Origin: Pseudomonas flavescens
GTDB taxonomy: Bacteria; Pseudomonadota; Gammaproteobacteria; Pseudomonadales; Pseudomonadaceae
Direction: 5' to 3'
DNA: 64,000 bases
Assembly: GCF_013408425.1 (NCBI RefSeq)
Contig: NZ_JACBYV010000001.1
Location: forward strand, 2,232,001-2,296,000
The translations under genes were made by a program, and so were the position numbers. This document shows, piece after piece, positions 18,357 through 27,780 of the stretch. The notes under the pieces were generated by a model that was not told the origin of the DNA, did not search any database, and was given only the letters and a program-made list of their open reading frames with translations. How positions within the stretch are numbered: position 1 is the stretch's first letter; every line of letters starts with the position of its first letter.

Positions 18357-19142
18357 CTATAAAGTGCCGAAACTGCTGGCCAGCGTACCCATGATCAGCG
18401 CCCAGCCGTCGATCAGCACGAACAGCATGATCTTGAAGGGCAGCGAAATGATCAGCGGCGACAACATCATCATACCCATGGCCATGAGGATGCTCGCCAC
18501 CACCATGTCGATGATCAGGAACGGGATGAAGATCATGAAACCGATCTGGAAGGCGGTCTTCAGCTCGGAGGTCACGAACGCCGGCACCAGAATGGTCAGC
18601 GGCGCCTGTTCGGGCGTGGCGATGTCGGTACGCTTGGAGAGGCGCACGAACAGCTCCAGATCGCTCTCCCGGGTCTGCGCCAGCATGAAGTTCTTGATCG
18701 GCACCTCCGCCCGCTCGATCGCCTGCTGCGCAGGCAGTTGCTCGCTCAGGTAGGGCTGCAGCGCCTCGCGATTGATCTGGTCGAACACCGGCGCCATGAT
18801 GAACATGGTCAGAAACAGCGCCAGACCGATGAGAATCTGGTTGGAGGGCGTCTGCTGCAGGCCCAGGGCCTGACGCAGGATGGAAAACACGATGATGATC
18901 CGCGTGAAACTGGTCATCAGCATGACGAACGCCGGGATGAAGCTCAGCGCGGTCATGATCAGCAGGATCTGCAGACTCACCGAATATTCCTGCTGACCCT
19001 CGGCGTCGGTGCTCAGGGTGATCGCCGGAATCGACAGCGGGTTGTTGCCCTGCTGGATCAGCGAACTGCCGCCAGGCGGCTCCTGGGCGAAAGCCAGCGA
19101 GGCGCCCAGGGTGAACACCAGCACAAGCAGAAGGCGCAGCAT
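18357..19142 (-). CDS. fliP: Flagellar export gate protein FliP
   Basis: 261 residues. Begins with a cleavable signal peptide ([19 protein letters not shown]), as FliP does, then a periplasmic region and four helices. The signature [28 protein letters not shown] and [15 protein letters not shown] are present. Forms the pentameric FliP ring in the gate. Its ATG overlaps the fliO stop by one base. Confidence 0.96.
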   Translation of the reverse strand: MLRLLLVLVFTLGASLAFAQEPPGGSSLIQQGNNPLSIPAITLSTDAEGQQEYSVSLQILLIMTALSFIPAFVMLMTSFTRIIIVFSILRQALGLQQTPSNQILIGLALFLTMFIMAPVFDQINREALQPYLSEQLPAQQAIERAEVPIKNFMLAQTRESDLELFVRLSKRTDIATPEQAPLTILVPAFVTSELKTAFQIGFMIFIPFLIIDMVVASILMAMGMMMLSPLIISLPFKIMLFVLIDGWALIMGTLASSFGTL

Positions 19143-19567
19143 CAGGACTTGTCCTTCTGGTCCTTGCCCAGCAGCTCCATGAGGCGCTGGGCGAACTCCG
19201 TCGAAGCAGGCTCGGCATCGGGCAGATGAACCGGCTCGCTCATCACGTGCAACTGATTGATCCGCCCCGGGGTCATGCCCAGCAATATCTGCTCGTTGCC
19301 CACCTGTACCAGCACCAGTCGATCACGGGGGCTCAGCGCCTGGGTGGCGACGATCTTGATCACCTTGCCGCCGCTTGGCCCGAGACGCTGTACACGGCGC
19401 ATCATCCAGGCAAGCAGGAAGATCAGGCCGATGACCAGCAACAGGCCAATCACCAGCTGCACCAGTTGGCCACCGATACCGCTGCCTGCCACCGGCGCCT
19501 GGGCTGCGGGTTCGGCGGCCAGTACGGAGAGTGGCAGGGCGAGAAGAACGAGCAGGATTCTATTCAT
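19142..19567 (-). CDS. fliO: Flagellar gate assembly protein FliO
   Basis: 141 residues. N-terminal signal-like helix ([17 protein letters not shown]), a second helix ([22 protein letters not shown]), then a soluble tail with [37 protein letters not shown], typical of FliO. FliO helps FliP assemble and is not in the mature gate. Five bases from fliN. Confidence 0.92.
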   Translation of the reverse strand: MNRILLVLLALPLSVLAAEPAAQAPVAGSGIGGQLVQLVIGLLLVIGLIFLLAWMMRRVQRLGPSGGKVIKIVATQALSPRDRLVLVQVGNEQILLGMTPGRINQLHVMSEPVHLPDAEPASTEFAQRLMELLGKDQKDKS

Positions 19568-19572
19568 GATCT

Positions 19573-20043
19573 CTAGCGCAGCTTCTTGATGCGTTCGCTT
19601 GGGCTGATCACGTCGGTCAGGCGGATGCCGAACTTTTCGTTGACCACCACCACTTCGCCATGGGCGATCAGCGTGCCGTTGACCAGCACGTCGAGCGGCT
19701 CACCGGCGAGGCGATCGAGCTCGATCACCGAGCCCTGATTGAGCTGCAGCAGGTTACGGATGGTGATATCGGCATTGCCCACTTCCATGGAAATGGACAC
19801 GGGGATATCGAGGATCACGTCGAGGTTCGGGCCGTCCAGGCTGACCGGGTTGTTGGCCTTGGGCATGCTGCCGAACTCTTCCATGGGCGCCCGCGGGGCA
19901 GCCGGTTGGCTCGGCACGCTGGCGGCCAGCATGGCATCGATGTCGTCCTGCCCTTCGGCATCACCGGACTCGGCCAAGGCCGCAGCCCATTCATCGGCGA
20001 GCGCCTGTTCCTCTGGCGTGGTGTTTTCGTTCTCGTCTGCCAT
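19573..20043 (-). CDS. fliN: Flagellar motor switch protein FliN
   Basis: 156 residues. An acidic N-terminal extension (EEQALADEWAAALAESGDAEGQDDIDAML, about 1-75) precedes the C-terminal SpoA domain: LDVILDIPVSISMEVGNADITIRNLL, GSVIELDRLAGEPLDVLVNG and EVVVVNEKFGIRLTDVI. It forms the lower C-ring with FliM and docks FliH. Gap to fliM is 62 bases. Confidence 0.95.
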   Translation of the reverse strand: MADENENTTPEEQALADEWAAALAESGDAEGQDDIDAMLAASVPSQPAAPRAPMEEFGSMPKANNPVSLDGPNLDVILDIPVSISMEVGNADITIRNLLQLNQGSVIELDRLAGEPLDVLVNGTLIAHGEVVVVNEKFGIRLTDVISPSERIKKLR

Positions 20044-20105
20044 CGTTCAACCTCGGCTGGCGTTTATCGGTTGGGCCACGCGCTCGGCGCATGGCGAAAA
20101 TGGGG

Positions 20106-21077
20106 CTAGCGGTGACGCTCGATCGGGTCGAGCACCTGCAGCGACAGATTGCCCTTGTGCGAACCGAGCTTGACCTTGAAGGACGGCACGCCATTGGCGC
20201 GCAGGATCATGTGCTCCGGCAGCTCGACGGGAATCACGTCGCCCGGCTGCATGTGCAGGATGTCGCGTACCTTGAGCTGACGCCTTGCGACCGTGGCGCT
20301 GAGCGGCACACTGACCTCGAGGATGTCCTCGCGCAGGGCCTTGACCCAGCGTTCGTCCTGATCGTCGACGTCGGACTGGAAGCCGGCATCGAGCATTTCG
20401 CGGATCGGCTCGACCATGGCGTAGGGCATGGTGATGTGCAGGTCGCCGCCCCCGCCATCGAGCTCGATGTGAAAGGTCGAGACCACGATGACTTCGCTGG
20501 GGCTGACGATGTTGGCCAGTGCCGGGTTGACCTCGGAGCCGACGTATTCGAAGTTGATGTCCATCACGGCGGCCCAGGCTTCGCGCAGGTCGATGAAGGC
20601 CTGGTCCAGCACCATGCGTACCACGCGCAATTCGGTAGGCGTGAACTCACGCCCCTCGATCTTGGCGTGGCGACCATCGCCGCCGAAGAAGTTGTCGACC
20701 AGCTTGAACACCAGCTTGGCATCGAGAATGAACAGACCCGTACCGCGCAGCGGCTTCATCTTCACCAGATTGAGACTGGTCGGCACGTACAGCGAGTGCA
20801 CGTATTCGCCGAACTTCATCACCTGCACGCCACCCACGGCCACATCGGCAGAGCGACGCAGCAGGTTGAACATGCTGATGCGGGTGTAGCGCGCAAAGCG
20901 CTCGTTGATCATTTCCAGGGTGGGCATGCGCCCGCGCACGATCCGATCCTGGCTGGTCAGGTCGTACTGCTTGACGCTGCCAGGCTCGACGTACTCCTCG
21001 GTTTCCACCATGCCGTCGTCGACGCCATGCAACAGCGCATCGATCTCGTCCTGGGATAGCAGGTCTTGCACAGCCAT
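20106..21077 (-). CDS. fliM: Flagellar motor switch protein FliM
   Basis: 323 residues. The N-terminal CheY-P binding peptide LSQDEIDALL (7-16) is intact. The central CheC-like domain spans about 50-230 (GRMPTLEMINERFARYTR, FVFKLVDNFFGGDGR-like, GGGGDLHITMPYAMVEPIREML). The C-terminal SpoA domain binds FliN (VSVPLSATVARRQLKVRDIL..GDVIPVELPE). Changes rotation direction when CheY-P binds. Follows fliL by 15 bases. Confidence 0.96.
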   Translation of the reverse strand: MAVQDLLSQDEIDALLHGVDDGMVETEEYVEPGSVKQYDLTSQDRIVRGRMPTLEMINERFARYTRISMFNLLRRSADVAVGGVQVMKFGEYVHSLYVPTSLNLVKMKPLRGTGLFILDAKLVFKLVDNFFGGDGRHAKIEGREFTPTELRVVRMVLDQAFIDLREAWAAVMDINFEYVGSEVNPALANIVSPSEVIVVSTFHIELDGGGGDLHITMPYAMVEPIREMLDAGFQSDVDDQDERWVKALREDILEVSVPLSATVARRQLKVRDILHMQPGDVIPVELPEHMILRANGVPSFKVKLGSHKGNLSLQVLDPIERHR

Positions 21078-21092
21078 TATCGGACTCCCGCC

Positions 21093-21617
21093 CTATTGCA
21101 ACACGAGGTTGGTGAACAGCACCTGCTCGACGGTGACCTTGCCGGTCTCCTTCTCGGCCAGTTGCTGCACGCTGGCCGTGGCCTGCTGACGCAGCATCTC
21201 CTTGCCCACCGGGGTGATCAGCGTGGCGAAATCCTGACTGGAGAACAGCATCACCAGATTGTTGCGCAGTACCGGCATATGCACCTTGAGAGCATCCAGC
21301 CCGGCCTGGTCGCGGGTCATCAAGGCAACGCTGACCTGCATGTAGCGAGCGCGGCCGTTCTGCGTGAAGTTGACCACGAACGCGGGTGTCAATTCTTCAT
21401 AAATGGCGGGCTGTTTGACCGGCGCGGCATTCTCGGCCTGCTCGTGGGAGGCCTCTTCCTTGGCGGCGCCCTTGCTGAGGAAGAACCAGGTACCACCGAC
21501 CGACAGCCCCACGGCGAGCAGCAGCGCCAGGACGATCGCGATGATGAGCTTCAGCTTGCCTGGCGGCTTGCTGCCTGCTTCGGCAGCCGCAGCGGGTGGG
21601 GCGTTCTTCTTAGCCAT
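21093..21617 (-). CDS. fliL: Flagellar basal body protein FliL
   Basis: 174 residues. A Lys/Ala-rich start, one membrane helix (LKLIIAIVLALLLAVGLSVGGTWFFL), then a periplasmic domain with FVVNFTQNGRARYMQVSVALMTRD, typical of FliL. It surrounds the stator and supports torque. It is the first gene of the fliLMNOPQR-flhB operon and has a sigma-54 promoter about 50 bases upstream. Confidence 0.94.
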   Translation of the reverse strand: MAKKNAPPAAAAEAGSKPPGKLKLIIAIVLALLLAVGLSVGGTWFFLSKGAAKEEASHEQAENAAPVKQPAIYEELTPAFVVNFTQNGRARYMQVSVALMTRDQAGLDALKVHMPVLRNNLVMLFSSQDFATLITPVGKEMLRQQATASVQQLAEKETGKVTVEQVLFTNLVLQ

Positions 21618-21668
21618 GCCAAAAATCCGTCACGAGGCGGAGAACCTTCCGCTTTCAAAGGGTTAAGA

Positions 21669-21683
21669 GCAAGTGTTATGCCA
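21669..21683 (-). promoter_or_regulatory. Sigma-54 promoter of the fliL operon
   Basis: Minus strand TGGCATAACACTTGC, followed by T, matches the -24/-12 consensus TGGCAC-N5-TTGC with one deviation and exact ten-base GG-GC spacing. The predicted start lies about 40 bases before the fliL ATG. Confidence 0.8.
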
Positions 21684-21769
21684 GCTCATAAGCTCTGGCG
21701 CAAATGCTGCGCGCGCCATGGTACGCGAAAGCGCCAGCGCTGACCCGGGCATCGGGCCATGAACGAAAA

Positions 21770-21798
21770 CACCCTGACCGACAGACTCGGACAGGGTG
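21770..21798 (-). terminator. Intrinsic terminator after fliK
   Basis: CACCCTG-A-CCGA pairs with TCGG-A-CAGGGTG around CAGAC. On the minus strand the stem is followed by TTTTC. It lies 144 bases past the fliK stop and upstream of the fliL promoter, so it insulates the two operons. The rest of the 324-base gap (21618-21941) holds the fliL promoter and no gene. Confidence 0.75.
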
Positions 21799-21941
21799 AA
21801 GTCTAGAACAGAGTACCGACGCTGAGCGGTTTTAAGCGTTTGCCTCGCGCTTGGCGACAGGCGGGCCGGATGACGTATCGACCCCGGGGTCGAGCGCAGC
21901 GCTACCCGGGAATCGTCCAGCGAGGATCGCCAGGCCCTCGA

Positions 21942-23219
21942 TCAGGCGTAGTAATCGACCATGCCGCGGCCGGCGCCCTGAGCGGGATCACGCAGCTCCA
22001 CGCTGCCGATCACCCGCTCGTCATCGGCGCCACCGGCAGCGCCGTCGTCGGCGAGCCGGCCACCACGGCCACGGCTGTCACCGTCCTGCCCCTGCCCTTG
22101 CCAGGCACGCCCCTGGGACTGGTCGGAAACGTTCACGTCGGCAAGGTTCATGCCCTGCTGAGTGAACATCTCACGCAGGCGGTGCACCTGACTTTCGAGC
22201 GCCTCACGCACACCCGGGTGGGCGCTGGCGAAGCTGATCTGGGTCTGGTCCTGGTTGAGGCTGATACGCACGTCCAGGCGGCCAAGCTCTGCCGGGTCGA
22301 GCTGAATCTCGGCGGATTTGAGGTTCTGGCTGGACATCCACATCACCTTGTCCACCACGCCCTCGCTCCAGCCGGCCTGCTGCATGGCGACCGGGTGGCC
22401 AGGCACCGTGGGCACGCGCGCCACTTGCGAGGTCTGCTGGTTGATCGCCTGGGTCAGTGCACTGAGCTTGCTGACGAACTGCTCGGGAGCGGTATCGGCC
22501 GAACTCTCCTTGAGCGCCTCCAGGCCCTGGGTACTGAGCTCCAGTTGCGGCAGCTCGACGGTTTCGCCGGCTTCGCCCTCGACAGCCGTGGTCTTCATGC
22601 CCATTGCCGCCATGGCGCTGGCGAACGCCTGACCACTGCTGGCGGACGAGGACGTCGACGCCCCGCCGTTGCTCGTTGCGGTCTGCTCGGCCACCTTTTC
22701 CTGCACGCCGACATCGAGCGCCAGGCGCACAGCGGGCAACTGGTTGAGCGCATCGATCTCCGGATCGAAGCTGGCTTCAGTCATGGCGGCTGGCGCGGAG
22801 CCGATCAGGCTGGTCGGGGCTGCAGTGACCTGCGCTTGCAGCGCGGGGTCGATGACCTCCTCGACGATCGGCTGTGGCTCGAACAGACCGAGCATCAGCA
22901 ACGGATCGACCGCCGCGTCCTCGCTTGCCGGGTCGGCAGGCAAGTCCTTGCCGCTTTCGGCAACGGCTGGCGCCTGCTCCGCGGTAGGCGCCGGACTACT
23001 GACGTCTTTCTGCGGCTCGTTCTTGCTGTCGCGTGCGCTTTTGGCGGCATCGTCCTGGCGCTCGGCCGCCTTGGCCTGACGCTCTTTGGCATATACCTGC
23101 GAGAAGCTGGAAGCCTCTTGCTTGCGCGGCTCAGCCTTGTTCTGCGCAGTGTTCGCCGCAGGGGCCTTGGGCTTGGCTACGGCCGTAGGCGTCAGCAGCA
23201 GATCAGGGGCAACGGGCAT
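21942..23219 (-). CDS. fliK: Flagellar hook-length control protein FliK
   Basis: 425 residues from the ATG at 23219, which has CGGAGA eight bases upstream. The N-terminal two thirds are Ala/Glu/Gln-rich, low in complexity and poorly conserved, as expected of the ruler part. The C-terminal domain is conserved: LKSAEIQLDPAELGRLDVRIS, QISFASAHPGVREALE and VHRLREMFTQQGMNLADVNV. FliK is exported and tells FlhB when the hook has reached its length. It has its own sigma-54-type promoter and a terminator, so it forms a single-gene unit. Confidence 0.93.
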   Translation of the reverse strand: MPVAPDLLLTPTAVAKPKAPAANTAQNKAEPRKQEASSFSQVYAKERQAKAAERQDDAAKSARDSKNEPQKDVSSPAPTAEQAPAVAESGKDLPADPASEDAAVDPLLMLGLFEPQPIVEEVIDPALQAQVTAAPTSLIGSAPAAMTEASFDPEIDALNQLPAVRLALDVGVQEKVAEQTATSNGGASTSSSASSGQAFASAMAAMGMKTTAVEGEAGETVELPQLELSTQGLEALKESSADTAPEQFVSKLSALTQAINQQTSQVARVPTVPGHPVAMQQAGWSEGVVDKVMWMSSQNLKSAEIQLDPAELGRLDVRISLNQDQTQISFASAHPGVREALESQVHRLREMFTQQGMNLADVNVSDQSQGRAWQGQGQDGDSRGRGGRLADDGAAGGADDERVIGSVELRDPAQGAGRGMVDYYA

Positions 23220-23259
23220 GAATGCTCTCCGCATGAATGTTGTCGTGACCTGAGACCAA

Positions 23260-23274
23260 GCAAGGGTCGGGCCA
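23260..23274 (-). promoter_or_regulatory. Sigma-54 promoter of fliK
   Basis: Minus strand TGGCCCGACCCTTGC, with TTGC followed by T and ten bases between GG and GC. It differs from TGGCAC at one position. It lies 41 bases upstream of the fliK ATG, after the hptB stop. Confidence 0.65.
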
Positions 23275-23292
23275 ACCTCTCAAGCGGAAGAT

Positions 23293-23649
23293 TCAATCGG
23301 TGGAAAAACGCTGGCGTTCCGACTTGAGCAGAATGCGCACGATGGCGAACTCGCGCTCGACACGCCCGATCAATTCGGCTGAATCGGTGAGGTCGCCGCG
23401 CCGCGCCAGCTCTTCGAGCTCGCGACAGGATTCAGCCAGCACCTTGGCGCCCATATTGCTGCAACTGCCCTTGAAGCTGTGTGCAGCATGGCGCATGGCC
23501 TGGGCGTCCTGCAGGCGCTCGGCCTCCTGCAACAGGCGCAGGCGCTCGTCGGAATCGGCGACGAAGGTATCCAGCAGCACGGGATACTCGTCCTCCATGA
23601 TGTCCTGCAGGGCAACCAGCACGGCGCGGTCTAGATGATTGTCGGACAC
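23293..23649 (-). CDS. hptB: Histidine phosphotransfer protein HptB
   Basis: 118 residues from a GTG at 23649 preceded by GGAG (six-base spacing). A single Hpt four-helix domain with phospho-His57 in RHAAHSFKGSCSNMG. In P. aeruginosa HptB receives phosphate from hybrid kinases (PA1611, ErcS', SagS, RetS pathway) and passes it to HsbR, linking biofilm/Gac signalling to flagellar control. It is the third gene of hsbA-hsbR-hptB, 91 bases after hsbR. Confidence 0.9.
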   Translation of the reverse strand: MSDNHLDRAVLVALQDIMEDEYPVLLDTFVADSDERLRLLQEAERLQDAQAMRHAAHSFKGSCSNMGAKVLAESCRELEELARRGDLTDSAELIGRVEREFAIVRILLKSERQRFSTD

Positions 23650-23740
23650 CCTTAACTCCAAGCCTGCCCAGGGGGGCAGTTCACCGCAGCAGATCGAAAC
23701 GGCTCGCGCCAGCAAGCCGAAGCCATCAATTGATTGGCGA

Positions 23741-25435
23741 TTATGCCTCTGCGGGCCAGGAAAACTCCACAGTGACCCGACGTCCGTCAGCAGACCAGCT
23801 GCTGCGCTCGCTGAGATCGCGAACCAGGCTCATGCCACGCCCGCTCAACCCTCCGGCGGGATGTTGACGCGCCAGTATCGCCAGCGGGTCGAACCCCTTG
23901 CCGTTATCTTCCACCGTCAGCGTCAAACGCCCGCCGCCCTCCTCGCGACTGACGTCGACGGCGATGCTGACGCAGCCATCCTGCAAGTCATCGAGACGCT
24001 CCGCTCGCTGCCGGTAGTATTCTGAAAAGCCTGCGGCATCGCGTTTAAGGCTTGAGTCCAGCCCCAATACGCCATGCTCGAGGGCGTTGGTGTACAGCTC
24101 GCAGAGCACGCTGTAGAGATTGCCGCCATGGCCACGCAAGCCGGGCACTTCGAGCAACAGCTGCAGCAGGTAAGGCAAGGGATAGAAGTCACGCAGGGTG
24201 GGGCCACGAAAATCGAAACGCGCCGACCATTGTTCAGGCCCGGCACGCCATTCGCCGGTCGTCAGCGGCGGTCGATTGACCGTGCTGTCCTCGACCATGG
24301 TCACCTCGACCAGGCTGACGTCGTCACGCGCCTCGCCATGAAAGCGCTGCAGGGCACGCTGAATGTCGTCGAACAACGCAGACGGCGGATGACCGTTGTC
24401 GAGTACGTCGAGCAATCGTTGCTCGCCAAACAGCTCTTCATGCTCGTTCTGGGCTTCGAGCACGCCATCGGAGAGCAGGAATACGCGATCGCCCAATTCC
24501 AGCGGATAGGCCTCATAGCCATCGCGAAAACTGTCCGGCTCCAGCACCCCAAGCGGCAGATGGCGTGATACCAGCGCGACTCGCTCGCCGCCCTTGCGCA
24601 GCACGTAGCCGTCCGGCAGGCCGCCGCCCCAGAACTCGACCACCTGACGGCGAAAGCTGATATTCAACACCGTGGCACAGCAGAATACCCCGCGCGGCAG
24701 GATACGCCGCAGCTTGGCATTGCTCTCGTGAAGGATCTCGGCCAGTGAATGCCCCTTGCCGGTCATGCGGTAGAAGACATCGGCCAACGGCATCGCGCCG
24801 ATCGCCGCGGGCAGACCGTGGCCGGTGAAGTCACCGAGCAGCACGTGCATGTCGCCACTGGGATGAAACGCCGCCAGCAGCAGATCGCCGTTGAACAGCG
24901 CATAGGGCGACTGCATGTAGCGAATGTTGCCGGCTGCCAGACACCCGGAGTGGGCCACCTTGTCGAACACCGCCTTGGCCACCTGCTGCTCGTTGAGCAG
25001 GTGCTCGTTGTGGCGGGCGATCAGGTCACGCTGCTGCAACACCTCCTGATGCAGGCGACGCAGGCGATCCATGGCGTTGATCTTGGCTTCCAGAATGACC
25101 CGGCTGTAGGGCTTGGCGAGAAAGTCATCGCCGCCTGCCTCGAGGCAGCGAACCAACGCCTCGTCTTCACTGAGGGAGGTCAGGAAAATGATCGGCACCA
25201 TGGCATCGCCAGCCATGGCCTTGATTCGCCGCGCCGCCTCGAAACCATCCATGACCGGCATCAGCGCATCCATCAATACCAATTGCGGGCGCTGCGACTC
25301 GAACAGCGCGACCGCCTCGAGGCCATCGCTGGCAGCCAGCACCCGGTGCCCCTGACGACCGACGATGGTCGCCAGCAGCATGCGGTCAGTGGCGCTGTCC
25401 TCGGCGATCAGGATGGTGAGTCGAGAGGCGTTCAT
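23741..25435 (-). CDS. hsbR: HsbR: receiver-PP2C phosphatase-kinase regulator
   Basis: 564 residues. Receiver domain 1-120 with Asp12-Glu/Asp region AEDSATDR and phospho-acceptor Asp56 (LVLMDALMP). A coiled linker (LRRLHQEVLQQRDLIARH) leads to a PP2C/SpoIIE phosphatase domain (GDLLLAAFHPSGDMHVLLGDFTGHG, LLSDGVLEAQ). The last 140 residues form an anti-sigma-type HATPase (VLCELYTNALEHGVLG, VEDNGKGFDP, GLSGRGMSLVRDL). In P. aeruginosa, HsbR is a switch protein that phosphorylates or dephosphorylates HsbA depending on HptB. It starts six bases after hsbA. Confidence 0.9.
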   Translation of the reverse strand: MNASRLTILIAEDSATDRMLLATIVGRQGHRVLAASDGLEAVALFESQRPQLVLMDALMPVMDGFEAARRIKAMAGDAMVPIIFLTSLSEDEALVRCLEAGGDDFLAKPYSRVILEAKINAMDRLRRLHQEVLQQRDLIARHNEHLLNEQQVAKAVFDKVAHSGCLAAGNIRYMQSPYALFNGDLLLAAFHPSGDMHVLLGDFTGHGLPAAIGAMPLADVFYRMTGKGHSLAEILHESNAKLRRILPRGVFCCATVLNISFRRQVVEFWGGGLPDGYVLRKGGERVALVSRHLPLGVLEPDSFRDGYEAYPLELGDRVFLLSDGVLEAQNEHEELFGEQRLLDVLDNGHPPSALFDDIQRALQRFHGEARDDVSLVEVTMVEDSTVNRPPLTTGEWRAGPEQWSARFDFRGPTLRDFYPLPYLLQLLLEVPGLRGHGGNLYSVLCELYTNALEHGVLGLDSSLKRDAAGFSEYYRQRAERLDDLQDGCVSIAVDVSREEGGGRLTLTVEDNGKGFDPLAILARQHPAGGLSGRGMSLVRDLSERSSWSADGRRVTVEFSWPAEA

Positions 25436-25441
25436 CGCGCC

Positions 25442-25747
25442 TCAGACGATCTGGAAAAGCTGTTCGAAATTGGAAATGGACAGGATCTTGCGCACGTCAG
25501 GGTTGCAGTTGAGCAGACGAATCTGCGCACGGTCGCCACCGGCATGATCGCGCAACAGCAGCAACATGCCGAGCGCCGAGCTGTCGAGGTAGGTCGTCCC
25601 CTTGAGATCTACCGCGTAGCGTTTCGGACGAATGTCGACGCGCTCGTAAGCACGACGAAACTCCTGATGGACGCCAAAATCGAAGCGACCTTGAATCGTT
25701 ATGGTCAACTCTTGCCCGTCTTCCGAAGGCAGCGAGGTGATGGGCAT
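25442..25747 (-). CDS. hsbA: Anti-sigma factor antagonist HsbA (STAS)
   Basis: 101 residues, one STAS domain. The phosphorylatable serine region is TTYLDSSALGMLLLL, with Ser56 after Asp55. In P. aeruginosa, unphosphorylated HsbA binds the anti-sigma factor FlgM and frees FliA, while phosphorylated HsbA acts with the cyclase HsbD. This ties sessile/motile choice to flagellar genes. A strong CAAGGAG precedes the ATG. The 209-base gap to fliJ holds the likely promoter but no element I could name. Confidence 0.92.
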   Translation of the reverse strand: MPITSLPSEDGQELTITIQGRFDFGVHQEFRRAYERVDIRPKRYAVDLKGTTYLDSSALGMLLLLRDHAGGDRAQIRLLNCNPDVRKILSISNFEQLFQIV

Positions 25748-25956
25748 GAAACACTCCTTGAGATCCGGGAAACCCGCTGGCCCGCCGTATGCGAGCCAAC
25801 CAGGCCGACTCTACCCTTATGAGCAGGTTATACCTTGTTGACCGGAGCCGTGGCGCGGTGTCTCACCTGTTTTTCCTGACCCTGCCCAGGCCGCTCTCCG
25901 GCGGCCTGAATTCCGGCATATGAAGATTTAGCATTAGCCTGCGTCAGCGGCAACCA

Positions 25957-26409
25957 TCATTCCTGATAATCGCGTCGAGGTATGCGCTGCGCGAGCTCGT
26001 CGAGCAACTTCTGTTCACGCTTGTCTTCGGCCAGACGGGCTTCGTCCAGATAGCGCTGCACCAGTTTTCGCAATCCTTCCAGACGAGCATAGCGCTGTTG
26101 CCAGATCTCACGCATCTTGTCCAGGTTGCTACGGTGCCAGCTCACGGCCTGCTGCTGCTGAGCGATCGCCACATCGAGCTGGGAAAGAAAGCGCTGATAG
26201 TTCATCAGCCACTGACCGGACACGCCCCGCTGCCCCTCATTGATCCACTGCTGCTGATAGCCCTGCAGGTAATTTTCCAGATCGGCCAGTTTTCCCTGCG
26301 CCTGCCCCAGCATGCCCTGGGCTCGTCCGAGTTGCAGCGCGGCCTCGCGCTCGGCCTTTTCGGCCATCTCGACGACGGGCGCCAGCCGAGCGGCGCGACT
26401 GGTTGCCAC
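25957..26409 (-). CDS. fliJ: Flagellar export chaperone FliJ
   Basis: 150 residues starting at GTG, three bases after fliI. Almost wholly helical and coiled-coil: ARLAPVVEMAEKAEREAALQLGRAQG, then LDVAIAQQQQAVSWHRSNLDKMREIWQQRYARLEGLRKL. FliJ inserts into the FliI hexamer and activates the FlhA gate. It ends the fliE-J operon. Confidence 0.92.
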   Translation of the reverse strand: MATSRAARLAPVVEMAEKAEREAALQLGRAQGMLGQAQGKLADLENYLQGYQQQWINEGQRGVSGQWLMNYQRFLSQLDVAIAQQQQAVSWHRSNLDKMREIWQQRYARLEGLRKLVQRYLDEARLAEDKREQKLLDELAQRIPRRDYQE

Positions 26410-26412
26410 CGG

Positions 26413-27780
26413 TTAGGACGCCGCTGTGGGGTTCAGAACCGCGGCCAGCAGGTCGCGGCTGCTGTCCAGGCTTTCGCTTTCAACCAGGCTCTGGCGCAAG
26501 TAGCGCACCATCACCGGCTGACGCGCGATGGCCATGTCGGTGTCGGCATCGCCACCGGGTACATAGGCGCCCACGCTGATCAGGTCGCGGCTCTGCTGGT
26601 AACGCGACCACAGTTGTTTGAAACGCTGGGCGTTGCGCATGTGCTCGGGGCTGACCACCTGAGGCATGACCCGGCTGATGGACGCTTCGATGTCGATCGC
26701 CGGGTAATGCCCCTCCTCGGCCAGACGCCGCGACAGCACGAAGTGCCCATCGAGCACCCCGCGGGCGGCATCGGCGATCGGATCCTGCTGGTCATCGCCT
26801 TCCGAGAGGACCGTATAGAACGCGGTGATCGAGCCACCACCCTCCTCGGCGTTACCGGCACGCTCGACCAGGCGTGGCAGCTTGGCGAACACCGACGGCG
26901 GATAGCCCTTGGTGGCTGGCGGCTCACCGATGGCCAGAGCGATCTCGCGCTGCGCCTGGGCAAAACGGGTCAGGGAATCCATCAGCAGCAGGACGTTCTT
27001 GCCCTTGTCGCGGAAGTACTCGGCAATGCGCGTGCAATACATGGCGGCGCGCAGGCGCATCAACGGCGCATCATCGGCAGGCGATGCCACCACCACGGAA
27101 CGCTTGATGCCCTCCTCGCCAAGAATCTCGTCGATGAATTCCTTCACCTCGCGACCCCGCTCGCCGATCAGACCGACCACGATGATCTCGGCTTCGGTAA
27201 AGCGGGTCATCATGCCCAGCAGTACCGACTTACCGACACCGGTACCGGCGAACAGGCCGAGCCGCTGGCCGCGACCGACGGTGAGCAGGCCATTGATGCT
27301 GCGAATGCCGACATCCAGCGGCTCGCTGATCGGATGGCGCTTGAGGGGGTTGATGGTCGGACCATCCATTGGCACCCAGTCCTCGGCCTTCATCCCGCCC
27401 TTGCCATCGAGGGCACGGCCAGCGCCATCGAGCACCCGGCCGAGCATCGACATGCCCATTGGCAAGCGCCCGGTATCCGGCAATGGCACCACCCGCGCGC
27501 CCGGCGCGATACCGGCCAGGCTGCCGACCGGCATCAGGTAGATCTTGCCCGAGGAAAAGCCCATCACCTCGGCCTCCACCTGCACGGGGTGATAACTGTC
27601 GTCGTTGATGACCAGGCAGCGGCTGCCCAGCGCAGCTCGCAACCCTTCGGCTTCGAGGGTCAGGCCGACCATGCGCAGCAGGCGACCTTCGACGATCGGC
27701 TGGGACGGCAGCTTCACGGCGTCACCGTAGCCGTCCATGCGCCGGGCGAAACTGATGCGCTCAAGGCGCATTGGCGTCAT
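26413..27780 (-). CDS. fliI: Flagellar export ATPase FliI
   Basis: 455 residues from the ATG at 27780, or 452 from a second ATG at 27771 ([11 protein letters not shown]), which fits better with relatives. Both overlap the end of fliH. F1-beta-like ATPase: P-loop [62 protein letters not shown] (Walker B and type III ATPase signature). Energises delivery of export substrates. A normal, full-length gene. Confidence 0.95.
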   Translation of the reverse strand: MTPMRLERISFARRMDGYGDAVKLPSQPIVEGRLLRMVGLTLEAEGLRAALGSRCLVINDDSYHPVQVEAEVMGFSSGKIYLMPVGSLAGIAPGARVVPLPDTGRLPMGMSMLGRVLDGAGRALDGKGGMKAEDWVPMDGPTINPLKRHPISEPLDVGIRSINGLLTVGRGQRLGLFAGTGVGKSVLLGMMTRFTEAEIIVVGLIGERGREVKEFIDEILGEEGIKRSVVVASPADDAPLMRLRAAMYCTRIAEYFRDKGKNVLLLMDSLTRFAQAQREIALAIGEPPATKGYPPSVFAKLPRLVERAGNAEEGGGSITAFYTVLSEGDDQQDPIADAARGVLDGHFVLSRRLAEEGHYPAIDIEASISRVMPQVVSPEHMRNAQRFKQLWSRYQQSRDLISVGAYVPGGDADTDMAIARQPVMVRYLRQSLVESESLDSSRDLLAAVLNPTAAS

